64,000 bases of DNA from Chloranthus sessilifolius. Taxonomy: Eukaryota; Streptophyta; Magnoliopsida; Chloranthales; Chloranthaceae. The notes beneath the pieces were generated by a model that was not told the DNA's origin, did no database searches, and was given only the letters and a program-made list of their open reading frames with translations. Made by a program: the position numbers and the translations under genes. The stretch spans positions 10,940,247-11,004,246 of the forward strand of contig CM037586.1 in assembly GCA_021018995.1 (NCBI GenBank), given 5' to 3'. This document shows, in pieces, positions 44,427 to 57,009 of the stretch (positions within the stretch are counted from its first letter, which is position 1; every line of letters begins with the position of its first letter).

Positions 44427-46081
44427 ATGTCTTCAACAATCCCAAGTAAAGAGTGGATGACGGCAAATCATACAACTGTGGAGTATATCGAAGGTCTTCA
44501 TTCATTTATCAAATTCGTAAAAGAAAATGTAGAAGATCCTGATTGGTGTTGTTGTCCTTGTGTCAACTGTCGAAATCTTAAAAAGCATAGCCTCGTGATT
44601 ATTATGGAACATTTATTTTGTGATGATATAGATACGTCTTACAAGATATGGAAGCACCATGGAGAATTATTTTCTAATAGTCATACCAATTTGGGGAGTA
44701 GTACTACATCAACTTCTAACCCAAACGAAGATAGGTTTCCAAGAATGGAAGATTGTTGAATAACACATTCGGAGGTGTTCGTACTGAAGATTTAGATGCT
44801 TGCTTAAATGATGCTTATGATGAAGATGATGACCAACGTCCACATGATGATGCTGGGCATAGTAACTTGATGGAATGTGCATTAGAACCTTTATATCCGT
44901 CATGTAAAAATGAGCACATAAAATTATCAGTCACGATTGAGTTGTTGAGCATGAAAGCTAGGCATCAGTGGTCTAATAAAAGCTTCATAGAGCTGTTGAA
45001 AATGATAAAAAATATACTTCCTGAAGAAAATACTTTGCCAGATACCACATACAATGCAAAAAAGTTGATCAAGTCTTTACGTATGAAATATGAGATTATT
45101 CATGCATGCCCCAATGATTGCATATTATATTGGAGAGATCATGTAAATAAGGATACTTGTCCTACGTGTGGTACAAGCAGATGGAAGCCGACAAATGCTT
45201 TAAAGCCGAGGGCTAAGCCATTACCATGGAAGAAGTTACGATACTTTCCATTAACTCCGAGGCTACAAAGAATGTACAGTGTACCGTGGATTGCAGAGAA
45301 AATGACATGGCATGCAAGCTCAGTTGCAAATGACAGTCACATGCGCCATCCCGTAGATTCTTCTTGTTGGAAATCAATTAATGTTCAGTGGAAAGAGTTT
45401 GCTTTAGAGAAACGTAATGTTTTTCTAGGACTTGCCACAGATGGATTCAATCCTTTTGGCAATAAGAATAACTCTTATAGTTGTTGGCCTGTTATGATTA
45501 TTCCCTACAATCTCCCTCCATCATTGTGCATGCGCAAGGAGTTTACGATGTTGACCATATTGATTTTCGGGCCCAATGGTCCTGGACATGACATTGATGT
45601 TTACTTACAGCCATTGTTTACAGAATTAAATGAATTGTGGTCCACTGGAGCAATAACATATGAATCTTATACAAAAACTAGGTTTAACATGAAAGGAATT
45701 TTATTATGTGCTATACATGATTTTTCAGCATATGGTCATCTTTCAGGTTGTAGGACAGCAGGAGGATATGGTTGTCCTATCTGTAGTGAAGAGGTTGATT
45801 CCGTATGGTTATATCATGGAAAGAAATTTGCGTACATGGGCCACCGAAAGTTCCTTACAGATTTAAATCATCCTTTCAGAACTCAGAAATCCCAATTTAA
45901 TGGTAAGGAAGAACATAGGAAACATCCACGTCGTATGAGCGGTTCAGAAGTTTTAAGCAAAATGGAAACAATTCAGACCACGTTCGGAAAGGCAGCAGGA
46001 AAGAAGAGGAAAAAGCCCACGAATGAAGAGAGTTGTGCATGGTCAAAGAGATCAAACCTATTTGACTTACCATATTGGAAG
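44427..46081 (+). pseudogene. CACTA TNP2-like transposase, exon 1 (transposase-associated and TNP2 domains), one frameshift
   Basis: The transposase cuts and moves the element by binding its ends. The start MSSTIPSKEW is followed by a transposase-associated domain (YIEGLHSFIKFVKENVED, CPCVNCRNL, KIWKHHGE). At 44752 a one-base shift (a T seems missing in GAAGAT-TGTTG) passes to the second frame: HACPNDCILYWRD, CPTCGTSRWK, LFGPNGPGHDIDVYLQPL-like core, and SAYGHLSGCRTAGGYGCP. The exon ends PYWK before the GT at 46082. The shift may be an error or true inactivation. Confidence 0.88.
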
Positions 46082-46163
46082 GTGATAAAATTTTCCTTTC
46101 AGTTTATTATGTGATCTCTAATAAACTTTGTTTGAATACAAATTTTTTACTTTATAAATGTAG

Positions 46164-46798
46164 GATCTTCCTGTTCGTCATAATTTGGATGTAATGCACG
46201 TGGAAAAGAATGTTACGGAAAATTTAATTGAAACAATTATGGATACAAAGGGTAAAAGTAAGGATGGAATTGAGGCCCGATATGATCTTAAAGATATGAA
46301 GATAAAGAAAAATTTGTGGACTGTGCAGAAAAATGACAAGGTGTATTGCCCTAAAGCTCCATTTGTCTTATCTCGAGATGAAAGAAAACTAATTTGTGAA
46401 ACATTGTATAATTTGAAAGTTCCCATTGGATACAGTGCAAATTGGAAGTATAACGTAAATTTGGAGGATTTTCAACTGAAAGGCCTGAAGTCACATGACT
46501 ATCATATTCTCATGCAACAACTACTACCCGTATTGTTGATGCATGCATTCAAGAAAGAAAAGCCATTGAGAGCAGCTATCCGACAAATGTCAATATTTTT
46601 TAATGTCCTATGTTTCAAAGTTATAGATCGGATTGAGCTTATAAACATGAGGAGACGCATGGTCGAAGCACTGTGCGTGTTTGAAAAGTACTTCCCGCCT
46701 TCATTTTTTATTTCTATGATACACCTTGTTGTTCACTTGGCGGATGAGGTGCTAACATGTGGTCCTGTTCGATATCGATGGATGTATTTATTCGAAAG
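46164..46798 (+). pseudogene. Transposase exon 2 (end of TNP2 core, DUF4218-like)
   Basis: After the acceptor AATGTAG the frame reads DLPVRHNLDVMHVEKNVTEN, the expected continuation of PYWK, then SHDYHILMQQLLPV, LRAAIRQMSIFFNVL and SFFISMIHLVVHLADE, which fit the DUF4218-type domain. It is open and ends YLFER before GTAAAC. Marked pseudogene only because exons 1 and 3 carry lesions. Confidence 0.9.
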
Positions 46799-46876
46799 GT
46801 AAACCTTCATAATGGGATTTTTAAAGTATTTCTTTTTACTACTATTATTGATATCTAATTAAAGAAAATTGTGTAG

Positions 46877-47161
46877 GATGATGAAGACTTACAAGCATTA
46901 TGTAAAAAATCAGACTTATCCAGAGGGGTCTATTACAGAGCAATATCTAATGGAAGAATGCATGAGGTATTGTATGGAGTATATGCCAAACGAGAATGAA
47001 GGAGGGCATAAGCGAGGAGATACAATATTCATAGATTATGATGTTACACGTGGTTTTCCTCTCGATAAAAAAGGAAAAGTCTATTACCTTCAAAACTTGC
47101 AATACCAATAAGCACGTAAATGGGTTCTCGCACATTCTCCAGAAAATGTTGAATGAGAGAT
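46877..47161 (+). pseudogene. Transposase exon 3 with two in-frame stops
   Basis: AG/GATG joins FER to MMKTYKHYVKNQTYPEGSI, then MEECMRYCMEYMP, as in CACTA transposases. Stops occur at NLQYQ(stop)ARKWVLAHSPENVE(stop) near 47109 and 47154. A strong GTAAGT donor follows at 47162. The second stop could lie beyond an alternative donor. Confidence 0.75.
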
Positions 47162-47246
47162 GTAAGTAATATTTATAAATATTGTCATTATTTTTCCTCA
47201 ATTAATATTGAAATATTTGATCTAATTAACACTTAACATTTATAAG

Positions 47247-47930
47247 AAGTACCAATCTAACCTCCAAGGCCACAAGTCATGTGATAAATATCTGAGGGGC
47301 AACTACATTCCTTGGTTACGACAACAATTAGAAAAAGAAGAGTCTTCTACCTTGAAGAGTCTTGCTGATGGTCCAGACTTCAAAGCCATATCGTATAATT
47401 CTTACGTGGTTAATGGATATCTTTTTTGTACGACGGAGTCAAAAATGAGTACAAGCACGCAGAATAGTGGAGTCTCCATGAAGGCTTTCACTAATTTTAG
47501 GGCTAGTGTCAAAGATAAGAACCTCGTGGAAGAAGAAGTCACTTATTATGGGATCCCTAAACAAATACTTGAACTGAATTATGGTAACTTTAAAGAAACA
47601 GTCTTTTATTGTGATTGGGTACGTATAGAAGATAAAACGAATGGATGTGTTGTTGATCCAGAAACAAGCTTAATTTTTGTTAATCTTGGGAGGCTTATGA
47701 GGAGTTCACATGAAGATGACGAGCCGTTTATTCTTGCCTCCCAAGCCACCCAAGTCTTCTATTGCAAAGATCAAACCAGAGTTGATTGGTATGTGGTCTT
47801 AGATGCTCCAAAGAGATTGACTCGGGATGTAGATGCTTATGAAGATCCATTAGTATTTGAGGCAAGAACGAATGCAGATACTTTAGCATTACCATTGGTC
47901 GCTAATGTCCTGGAAGATGACGAATACTAA
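47247..47930 (+). pseudogene. Transposase exon 4 (DUF4216-like C-terminus)
   Basis: It reads YIPWLRQQLEKEES, VVNGYLFCTTES, TQNSGVSMKAFT, YYGIPKQILELNYGNFKETV, FYCDWV and VDPETSLIFVNLGRL, then FILASQATQVFYC, matching the DUF4216 region at the C-terminus of plant TNP2-like transposases. It is open to the stop at 47930, with an acidic tail. Confidence 0.85.
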
Positions 47931-48180
47931 AATACATTTCTCATTTTTTTTGTAATTACCATTGGAAGATCATGAATACTAAAATACAATTCTCTTTTTT
48001 TTTTACAATTTTGTTCCCTCTACATCCTTTGAAAAACTCATGTGGTCCACTCTATGTTCTCTCTACATGCTTTTCTAATTACCATTGGAAGATGTACTCT
48101 ATTTTTACTAATAAACATGGTTTTGACATGTCTTAATACATTACATGGTTTTGGCAAATACTATATACTTATTTTCAGTA

Positions 48181-50335
48181 AAGAATTGAGCATGGAAACA
48201 AATGAACCTCAATCAAGTGGTTTAGAACAGAGCAAGACTGCTGAGAAAGGCTTGTTCAATATTTTTTTTTTAATTTATTCTTTTTTTAATAATCGCTGTT
48301 CGGATGTATTGCTAATAAGATATATTTTGTCTAGACATACGGAAACAAGTTAAGTTTAATGAACATGGGCAGCCAATTGGAACATATTCATCCAGTTTGT
48401 CGACGTTAATAGGTCAGGTGGCAAGGACACATTGTCCACCTACATACATGACATGGCATGATGTACCAAAAAATGTGAAGGATAAGATATGGAGCACTAT
48501 CTTGGTGAGTACATATATTATTTACTTATACTATTTTTGGGCCGATTTCCTCCATGATTTTAACTTACCTTTATATTATTACGGGATGAATATGATATTG
48601 AAATTCAATACAAAGCTATAGTATTATCGAAAGCTAACGGATGTTGGAAGCAATGGAAGCATGAGCTTCGAAAAAAATATGATGAATATGAGACAGATGC
48701 AGAGCGGGAAAACAATCCACCAAAATGTGTGAAGTTGGAAGATTGGAAGACATTTATTCACATATGTTCTACCAAAGAATATGCCGCATGTCGAGAAAAG
48801 GGGAGAAGTTCTAGAGAAAAGATGATAAACCCACACACCACTGGTTGACGGGGAGCAGCTAAGATGGCAGAGGAGTTGGTAATATCACTAAAATATTACT
48901 TTAATATAATTTTCTAAAGAAATAATGTTTACTTATGATCATTGAATTGTACAGAAAATGCAGAATCCTCACCAATTACGTTACCAGTGATATTTAATTC
49001 TCTAATTACCTCACCATGATCTTTCGGCCCCTGTTTTGACTGAATTTAATAGGGCCATTTGAAGCTGATTAAAGGCGGATTAATAACAAAATTAATGGCC
49101 CCATTCATAAAAAAAAATAAGGCCTATTGGGTATTCAATTAGAGGTTTCAATGGTCCTGTCCGGGAATTAAACGGGCTGGTTTTTAATTGGCCGTTTGGA
49201 ACTAGCACATACCTAACCCGATTACTAATCAGGCCAGGGCTGGCCTACCTACCGCAGCCCATACCAGGCCCATTTCGGGCCGGGCGACGGGCCACCCAAC
49301 AAATAGAAATTATATCTCAAATGACCTGGTCGGGCTGGGCTTAGACGGGCCTATTTTTATAGTTACCAGGACAGAACTGTTTATAGCCACACATACTAAG
49401 AAAGACGGGACATGCCCTTCACAATTTATGATTGAAAAATTGGTGTGCTCCTATATGTTATAGTTCATTTCATAAACTTCAATAATTACAAAGGAGTGTG
49501 AGACTTTATCATTATAATATTTTATCATTATTTATTTTTTACAGGATGAAATTAAGAAAATGGTTGAAGATAATCTGGTTGAAGGAGAAGCAATTTTAGA
49601 TGATGACCCTGTTGCACATGTAAATGCCTTCCTCTCAAATTAGATGATGGAATTATTGCTCTTTAAATCAATATCGTAATTATAAATAAAATTATATCCT
49701 AGGTTTTTGGTCGTGATAGAAGAGGTTATGTATGAGGTATGGGTAGAGGTATATCAAAAATAACTTTTTCCTCATCGGCACCTTCTAGGGAAATAGCTTC
49801 ACGAGAGAAGAGAGCACGTGAAAGTGTGGAGTCGAACTATGAAGCAATTATGCGACGACTTGATGAGGAGTCTAAGGCACGTAAGGTGCTTGAGGAGAAA
49901 TTCAATGCATTACCAAGATATGATAGTTCTCATGGATCACATATGAATCGTTCGAGTGATCAATTGAGTTCTTCTTATCAGGTAAAAATTTATTTGTCCA
50001 ATCAAAATTTATAATTTACCTCATATCATTATTGAATATCAATCATTTCATTTATTTTTCCTATATTTCAGTAGGAAAGGAGACAATCATCGATTCATCT
50101 TAACAGTCCCATAGAACAACTACCCTCTCAGTGCATATTAAAGAACTTCAAGAATAAGAATGTTGCCATGGGACGTGTCGATAGAAAAGCGAGTCCATCA
50201 AAGTTATCGTATACAATCATAGTAGATGACATATATGATATTACTGCAGAATTGTATGCTCGTGATGGAACCTTGAGAGATATTACACCGGGTAATATAA
50301 TTACGTGGCCCAAAAGTCTTGTTCATTTTAGTTGA
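48181..50335 (+). pseudogene. TNP1-like (Ptta/En/Spm) gene of the CACTA element, several exons
   Basis: Readable parts: exon-like METNEPQSSGLEQSKTAEKG (48190-48255); exon 48335-48504 (QVKFNEHGQPIG, then CPPTYMTWHDVPKNVKDKIW) ending at a GTGAGT donor; about 48600-48890 (ANGCWKQWKHELRKKYDEYE, NPPKCVKLEDWKTFI, INPHTTG) with a stop before RGAAKM; 49545-49980 (VFGRDRRGYVRGMGRGISK, coiled-coil-like RRLDEESKARKVLEEKFN); 50075-50335 (NVAMGRVDRKASPSKLSYTI, then the C-terminus). This is the Ptta/En/Spm family that binds subterminal repeats. It seems damaged by at least one stop. Confidence 0.8.
49060..49390. repeat. GGGCC-rich degenerate quasi-repeat in an intron of the TNP1-like gene
   Basis: It has words such as CGGGCCGGGCGACGGGCC and GGTCGGGCTGGGC, like 55395-55590. 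It probably inserted in an intron. Confidence 0.35.
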
Positions 50336-52493
50336 TTGTTCTTAGAAGTATATGGTTCTTTTTTTATGTGGTCTTTTATTCAAATGCATCTACAGAATTA
50401 TGGACTATTTGTATGGTTCTTAGAGGTATATAGTTCCACATTTTGGTGGTTCTGGTTTATCTGTAGAATTATGGACTAATTGTATGTTTGTCCTTTTCAA
50501 TAGAAGAGTTTATAATGTTGATAGTAACATTAGTTAACCTGATTGTGAAAGTTAGGGCTAAGCATGCACATATATTGACATTTGTGGGAGAGTATGCTTG
50601 AGGAATTTTAAGCTTTTAAAGGGTCTTATTTGAATCGGGTGGCATATATTTTGAGGTCGGATGAAGGTGAGGCCTCATAAATGTATTTGGTTCTGAAAGT
50701 TGTCAATCCTTTGGGTATTGCTTACATTCATAATAGCTGATCTTGCTGCTTGATGCTACTGTGTAGATTGATGTGGGTGTTAGAGATTTATGTTGGTTTG
50801 TTTTGTAGCATGTTATTGTGCACATGGGTGAGTATAGTTGCAGGGTCCTTTGTAGCCATTACTCTTTCACTTTCAATGTTCCTTCTACTAGAACACCTTA
50901 GAGCATACAAGAATCTTGAGGTTTTACTCCATCCTCTTCATGTTCTCTTTTCATACTTGTTCTTGGAATGTTTAATTTTCAACTAATTTAACAATTTGTG
51001 TTGGCTTTGATTACAGGAGCAGAAGTTTTTGATTGGTGTTATTTTAATGGTTCCATGCTATGCCATCGAGTCGGTAAGGGTTTTTACTAACAGTTACATG
51101 ATGGAAATGGAATGATCAAGTCTTCTCTTAACAATATAATATGGATACATGAAATCAAGAATGACCTTCTTGTTGAATCCAAAGGGTGCTCTCAGGTGGC
51201 TTTCCCTTGCGGAGTATTATACAACTTGAGGGAATTTTGGGAATGGCTCAACTCATCATGATCACTTAATTGTTCTATAGTATATGTAGATTGAATTACT
51301 TTCTATGAAACTTATCGCTGCAACTGGATTTTTTAGAGCGCCAGCCAAAAGCGTCGAATACAAGGCAAAAGGAGAGAACTGATTATATTGGAAACAATCA
51401 TGGAACTGATTGTATCCCCAAGACCTCAAGTTTTAGTACAAAATTGTGTGAGAGAGAATGGGGTCTTACAACAATACTACAGGTTTTCCCATTCAGTGGC
51501 AGATATCTTAAAACTGAAAAGTGTTTGTAAGAGAAAAGAGAATATTCTTGCGATTCTGTAGGAGCTATAGAGTGGAATTTGTGTCACCATACGAAATCCT
51601 ACCTCTGAATGAGGACATAGAATTTCTTGTTGTGACCGCAATCAGTTTCCTAGCTGAGACTTGAGGATTCTTTAATGGCCTTGATTTTGGCAACTGCTTC
51701 CATGAACCTTGTACAGTCTTTCCATTACCAGTATTTGTTCCTTCTTGATTACCACTTGTACTGCTTTCAATTGCATCACCAGCAACATCCATGTTGGACC
51801 ACTTCCTCTTCTCTTTCAACATCTTCAGCATCTATGGCACCCAAAGCCCCCAACTGTGCTACTCTATTATCATCACTATGGCTTACTACTGCATATGATG
51901 GAGCAAGCTTTAATGGGCTTTTTTTTTGGGTTTTTGGGTTTATTTATTTGTTTATTTTCTGTAGACGACCTATCAAAAGATTAAGGAGCTGAAGGAGATG
52001 ATATCGAACCTCATTCAATGGCAAGAGCTACTATATCAGGTGGGTATTTTGTTTACAATGGTTAACTAATCTAATTATATGGTTTTCAGTACTGATTCCT
52101 GTCGCTTGATGATAGCTGGGCATGATAGAAAGATATATGTAAGTTCTTCAATTTTTTTTTACTGAGTATTAGCCATAGTTGCAGGAATTTTATTCCCAAG
52201 GGCATGCACCTGCTCCCACTTCTGAACTTCTTCTCCTCCTACAAACTTCTTTTGCCGTGATTCCGTATAAAAACACCCTGTTTCTTAATTATTATAGTTC
52301 TATCTGTTGTTTTTATTAAGAAAGGTTATCAAGCAATTGTTGAACTAAAATTTTAAGTTCTACTATTGTTTCAGTTGCAGAATGTAGAATTGTGCAAGCA
52401 GTCTTTAATTGCTGGGATGCTCATATCTCGTTCCCTTAGGTAATCAACACTTTATGAAAGAGAATTTTTTGTTTTTCAACTTCTGAAATGCGT

Positions 52494-52495
<2 letters not shown>
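50336..52495. other. CACTA interior after the TNP1-like gene
   Basis: No conserved gene was recognised. Exon-like pieces with splice-like borders (for example GACGACCTATCAAAAG... to CAG/GTGGGT, 51963-52040, encoding KIKELKEMISNLIQWQELL) may be captured or ancestral exons. I cannot name them. Confidence 0.35.

Positions 52496-52570
<75 letters not shown>
52496..52570. repeat. Compound microsatellite (CA)n(TA)n
   Basis: About 22 CA units followed by about 15 TA units. Confidence 0.95.
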
Positions 52571-52576
<6 letters not shown>

Positions 52577-52979
52577 CTTTATGGTTTCAAATTCTCTGTT
52601 TAGGTTGAATTTTCCATTTATGAATAATGACACTTTTGAAATCATGAGATTTTCAAACTTACGAACAGCCTTTAGCCACTGAATCCTCTCCAAAGTTGAC
52701 TTCCATGATTTGCAGAGGCTTGTGGAATTAGAAAAATTCAACTTTTGATAGGATTGACGTTTAAAAGGCTCCTTTCACAAGCTCGATAATCTTCTGATCC
52801 CAGCGATGCCCATGTGATTCTTACAAATTTATAATCATTAGCTCCTGTTTATCATTTACTCATTAAGTTCCTCATTGTAAATGTAGCTCCATAAACGTCT
52901 AAGTACTTGAACACAAGCTATAGTAAAATGGGGACCTTTAAAGACGACCGTCATAGGATTGGACTATAGAAATCTTAGT

Positions 52980-54450
52980 GATGTTATCTCCTCCCCACTC
53001 AACTAGGGTCGACTTTTGTACAAACTTGAACTTGGGAATAAAAATAGTAATGTTCCAACCACCCATATTTTCTGAAAATAAATGAGTCTATCAAAGAAGC
53101 TATTCTCAGCAAGCTCCAAAAGTACAGAGGAAGCACCATGTTGCCACTGCCCCTGTCTACCCCAAAGACCATCGAGTTTTTTAGCATCCCCAAGAGGGGT
53201 TGACATAGTTGGGCATGCTCTACTCCAGATAAGCTGGCCTGGAACTAGCAGCCTGAAAAGTGGTATATTGATATTTCAATAGTCTTGCCCTGATATAATC
53301 CAGGCATGTATAATATCGTAAGCTTGTTGTTTAGGGAGCACGCCCTTCGAATCGCACGGTTCCTCCAATCCTTATCAGATTTCACTATCTTCCCATTTGA
53401 TCTGTCATCGTCATAGCCGTAGCGTTGATATTTAATCTTCTTACCGAAGTTTATGTTACCGCATCTACTACAAACCCAATCTTTAGCACACACTACCAAT
53501 GTACGTTCGATCCTCCTATGAACATACCTTCAGCATTCCTCATCAAGCTAAATTTTTTTTTATTAATAATGGAATGTTTCACCCTGTCTAAACACCAAGA
53601 CAAAACGATGTGTATCATCCAATAAAAATTTATTAGATGATAAGAGTGTAAAAATACCTAGTATTGAGTAGCATCCACTTCATGCTAATATCAAAATGAC
53701 CACCTACGATTGGAACAATACATATTATTTGACATTCAACTTTTTCAAAAAAAATAAAATTAAACCATTGTCATGAGAGATTTCAGCACTTATTGAAATA
53801 ATGGATGACTTGGAGGCACTTTAAATGCCTGAAGAACCTTGAACTATTTCGTATGGGAAGGAGTGTTGGGAGATTCTAATCACATAGACAAAAGTTCAAT
53901 TTTTGTAAAAGTGGTCTTCACAAGTTTACAGAACATGTGTTCGGGTCCTTTTACGAATACGATTTTGTGGGCTGGGGGGATCGTCAAAACAGCAAAAGTA
54001 GAAAAGCGCAACATCAAGGAAATATTCAATCCTCTCTCCAACACAAACGATCTTCCAAAGTTCCCTCTCAAACGAAGGAATTTGTCACAGAATTAGCTTC
54101 TCTCCGTACGTGGTGTAACGTATTTTAAGCCACGCCTAGAAATTGAAAGCTTCATCTAAAAATGGAAAGAACTATCATGATCCACTCTAGATATACAATA
54201 ATTAGTATCACCTAATTGCCTTCTACAATGAATAATCCACCATGCCAATCACTAAAGATACAAAGGCTCTCCAACAGAGTTCTAAGGTCAATGTCTTTAA
54301 TCATTATCGGTCCAGAGAAAGCCAAGATGTCTTTGCTAAAATGATTATGAATGATCCACTGATTTCAATGACAATCGAATTCGCAAGGGAGGTTGCAACA
54401 TAATTTAATTTCAAGACCCATTTCAATGGGCTCATCAGCTACAGCCAGTG
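52980..54450. other. Stretch with minus-strand coding-like fragments of unknown origin
   Basis: On the minus strand 53499-53245 reads KDWVCSRCGNINFGKKIKY, similar to the start of a RanBP2-type zinc finger (W-x-C-x2-C-x3-N-F), but the second Cys pair is missing (Tyr in their place). Other open pieces at 53206-53003 and 54071-53880 show no motif. It may be a decayed captured host-gene fragment; the evidence is weak. Confidence 0.25.
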
Positions 54451-55394
54451 GCTAGAAATTTTCACTTCAGATGGATATTTGAGAAATCTCATAGTAGCTT
54501 TACCATTTTTTTTATGTCAGATACACCTTTTGATGCATCCTTCTCCCATGATAATGCCCCACATAGAGACATGACCAAAATCTTAAGATGTCTATATTTT
54601 CTCCTAGCTTCTTTTAATATTGCTGTGTTTATACTACTAATGGAGAAATGTGTATAGTACTAGGACATTTCTCCTATTTTTGTTCACATTGTTTTCCACA
54701 TCATTTACTAGTGCTTTGAAGATGTACACTGGTTATGACAAATTGTCATGGTCTAATGGGGTCTGAATGGCCATTAGGTGAGTGTAGAGCTAAACAATTA
54801 AAAGAAATGAAGACTTTGGGAACTAGAAAATAGCCTCTGTATGCCAATTTAAAAGCAAGTGCCATCAGCAAGGAAGAACCCCATAGGCAACTTCTGGGAG
54901 CCTATTCATAAAATTCCTTTAAAATTTTTGCCCGTTCTGTATTTTATGCACCTGATTGAAAGCTTTATTTAATTTTATTGGTTTTACCAGGATATTCTAT
55001 TGCCAAAGTTTTGGAGTTCCTCTGATTTCCACTATAAGATGTCTATATTTTCTTCTAACTTCTTTTAATATTGTTGTGTTTCACTCCATAAAGACATTAT
55101 AAAATGAAATAAGTGTATTAGAAGCTGTTAGATCATCAAAGAATCTCTTTACACCATCAATGATTTGCTTAAATGGTTTTTTTCCTTCCACTTTTTTCTT
55201 CAGATTTTTTTTAAAAAAATTATTTGAGATGAGTATGTTTATATGATTTTATTCTGTTCCATTTTTATTTTGATGAATTATTTTGCTCCATTCATATTGC
55301 CTACTTTACTTTGTAATTATGAGTAACAATGCTTTTCTGTGTATTTTAAGCTGCGTTATGCTCTAGCATGGAATCCATCCGTAGCATGTTATTT
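54451..55394. other. CACTA interior, nothing recognised
   Basis: AT-rich. A short direct repeat (AAGATGTCTATATTTTCTYCTA...CTTCTTTTAATATTG) occurs at 54586-54624 and 55036-55075. No gene is supported. Confidence 0.4.
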
Positions 55395-55590
55395 GTTAGG
55401 GGTCTCAATTGGTCGGGCTTGAGCACAGCCCAACCTGCTATGGGCCGGGTATGGGCTTCATTTTTATGCCCATTTAATAAATGGGCCGTGCTGGGATAGC
55501 CCCCATATATAAATGGGCTGGGCTTGGTCATGTAGGCTCAATCCCGTCGGATTGTTATACTATTGGACTATTTTGGTCCGGCCCGACCCG
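55395..55590. repeat. GGGC-rich degenerate quasi-repeat
   Basis: Words such as GGTCTCAATTGGTCGGGC and ATGGGCCGGGTATGGGC resemble those at 42707 and 49060. Class unknown. Confidence 0.35.
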
Positions 55591-55884
55591 AATAAAATAA
55601 TAATGAGGTGATGGGAATTTGATTACACAATGTGTTTTTTATCAGTCTTTGTTTGTTGGTGGAATAGTATTTTTCAAGTTGGAGGTTAACTCGGAAGTGG
55701 TAATTTTTAGGCTGCGATCCGTCTAATAGCCCATGCATTTGATTATTTCCCCATTAGAAATTAACAAACATTGGACGGTTAGGAAATTAGTTAGACATAA
55801 AAAACATATATCTTTGATTTATACTTTATTACTTATACACATTTCATTTATGGGAGACTTTTTATAAAATCTACACCATGCTAG

Positions 55885-56176
55885 ATGGGGGGCAGACAAA
55901 AAAACTTGGGCTGCCAGTAATAAAGATAGGTAGTGATCGTTAAAAAATCTTTGCCGGCAGCCAAAGGCCACTGGCAAAAAAACTTGGGCTGCAGGTAATG
56001 AACGTAAGTAGTGACCGTTACAAAATATTTGCTGGCGGCTCAGGGCCGCCGGCAAAAATACTTGGGATGTCGATAATAATATCCCTGACAAAGGGATTAG
56101 TGGCGGATAGGGAACCGCCGGTAAAATTATTGCAGGCGGCTTTGGGCCACCGGTAAAACTCGAAAATTTTGTAGTG
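55885..56176 (+). mobile_element. 3' end fragment of a second CACTA-type element
   Basis: It ends ATTTTGTAGTG (inverse of CACTACAAAAT) and contains subterminal repeats GCCGGCAGCC, GCCGCCGGCAAA, ACCGCCGGTAAAA and ACTTGGGCTGC in both orientations. No matching CACTAC start was found to the left, so it is truncated or a decayed MITE. Confidence 0.6.
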
Positions 56177-57009
56177 TGTATATGCATACATATACACGTG
56201 CTTATTATCCGATGTTCTTTGATCGCAAAATATCTTTCTTTATGCATCTATATATATCTGTTAATCATATCTATTATATCCTTTATGTGTTCAGAATACA
56301 AGATCAGTAAAAGAGTTTTGACTTTGGATCATCCTTTGCTTAAGGATTACAAAATTCAGGTAATTTTTTTTTCTCTTCATTGTTGAAGTAATAAGGATTA
56401 TAGCTGTTTTGCTAGGAACTAATAAGTTGAGATGAAAGTTTGATTAGCCTTTGTTTATAATATTCATCTTTTGCGATGCCTTTCATATGTTTAATATTAC
56501 AGATCATGGGAGGATTAAATACGGTTAGGAAGAAGGCTCATAATATAATGCAAGAAGTAGCAGTGAATCTGGTTGGATCATGTTTGTTGACTCCTCGATG
56601 CATAGTGCCAATATTGCTATTGAAGATGGAAGTGTTTGCTTGTTCAAATCTGCTGCATGTTTCTGAAGTTGTTTACCAAGTTTAATAGCTATAAAAAAGA
56701 ATTAGTTTACATTTGTTCTGTAAAATAATTTAGGAAAGTGTTGATTCTTTAACTGTCTGAATTTCTAAGGAATTGTAAATCACTATATGTTTTTGTGTAT
56801 TTACATTTCCCATTGCACCAACTGCAGGCAATATTGGCGCCACAATTTTCTGATTTTAAATTAATTTTGTTTTTGGCTTTTTATTTTTTTATTTAGTTGA
56901 ATGAATTATGCTTTTTTTCCCTTCTATGGTGATATGTGATTGATACAATAGTTATAATAGGTTCTAATTGCAAAAACAAAAAAGGAAGCTATGCATTTTT
57001 AAAAAAAAA
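56177..57009. other. CACTA interior, nothing recognised
   Basis: An exon-like open piece (56503-56685, MGGLNTVRKKAHNIMQ...) with a preceding TTACAG is present but has no motif I recognise. Confidence 0.35.

Noticed and set aside
45099..45200. CPNDC and CPTCG motifs as a host zinc-finger gene
   Set aside because: They are the normal cysteine motifs of CACTA TNP2-type transposases, in their usual order with the rest of the protein.
51565..51984. Overlapping ORFs on both strands as host genes
   Set aside because: No conserved domain, no consistent splice structure, and composition like the surrounding non-coding DNA.
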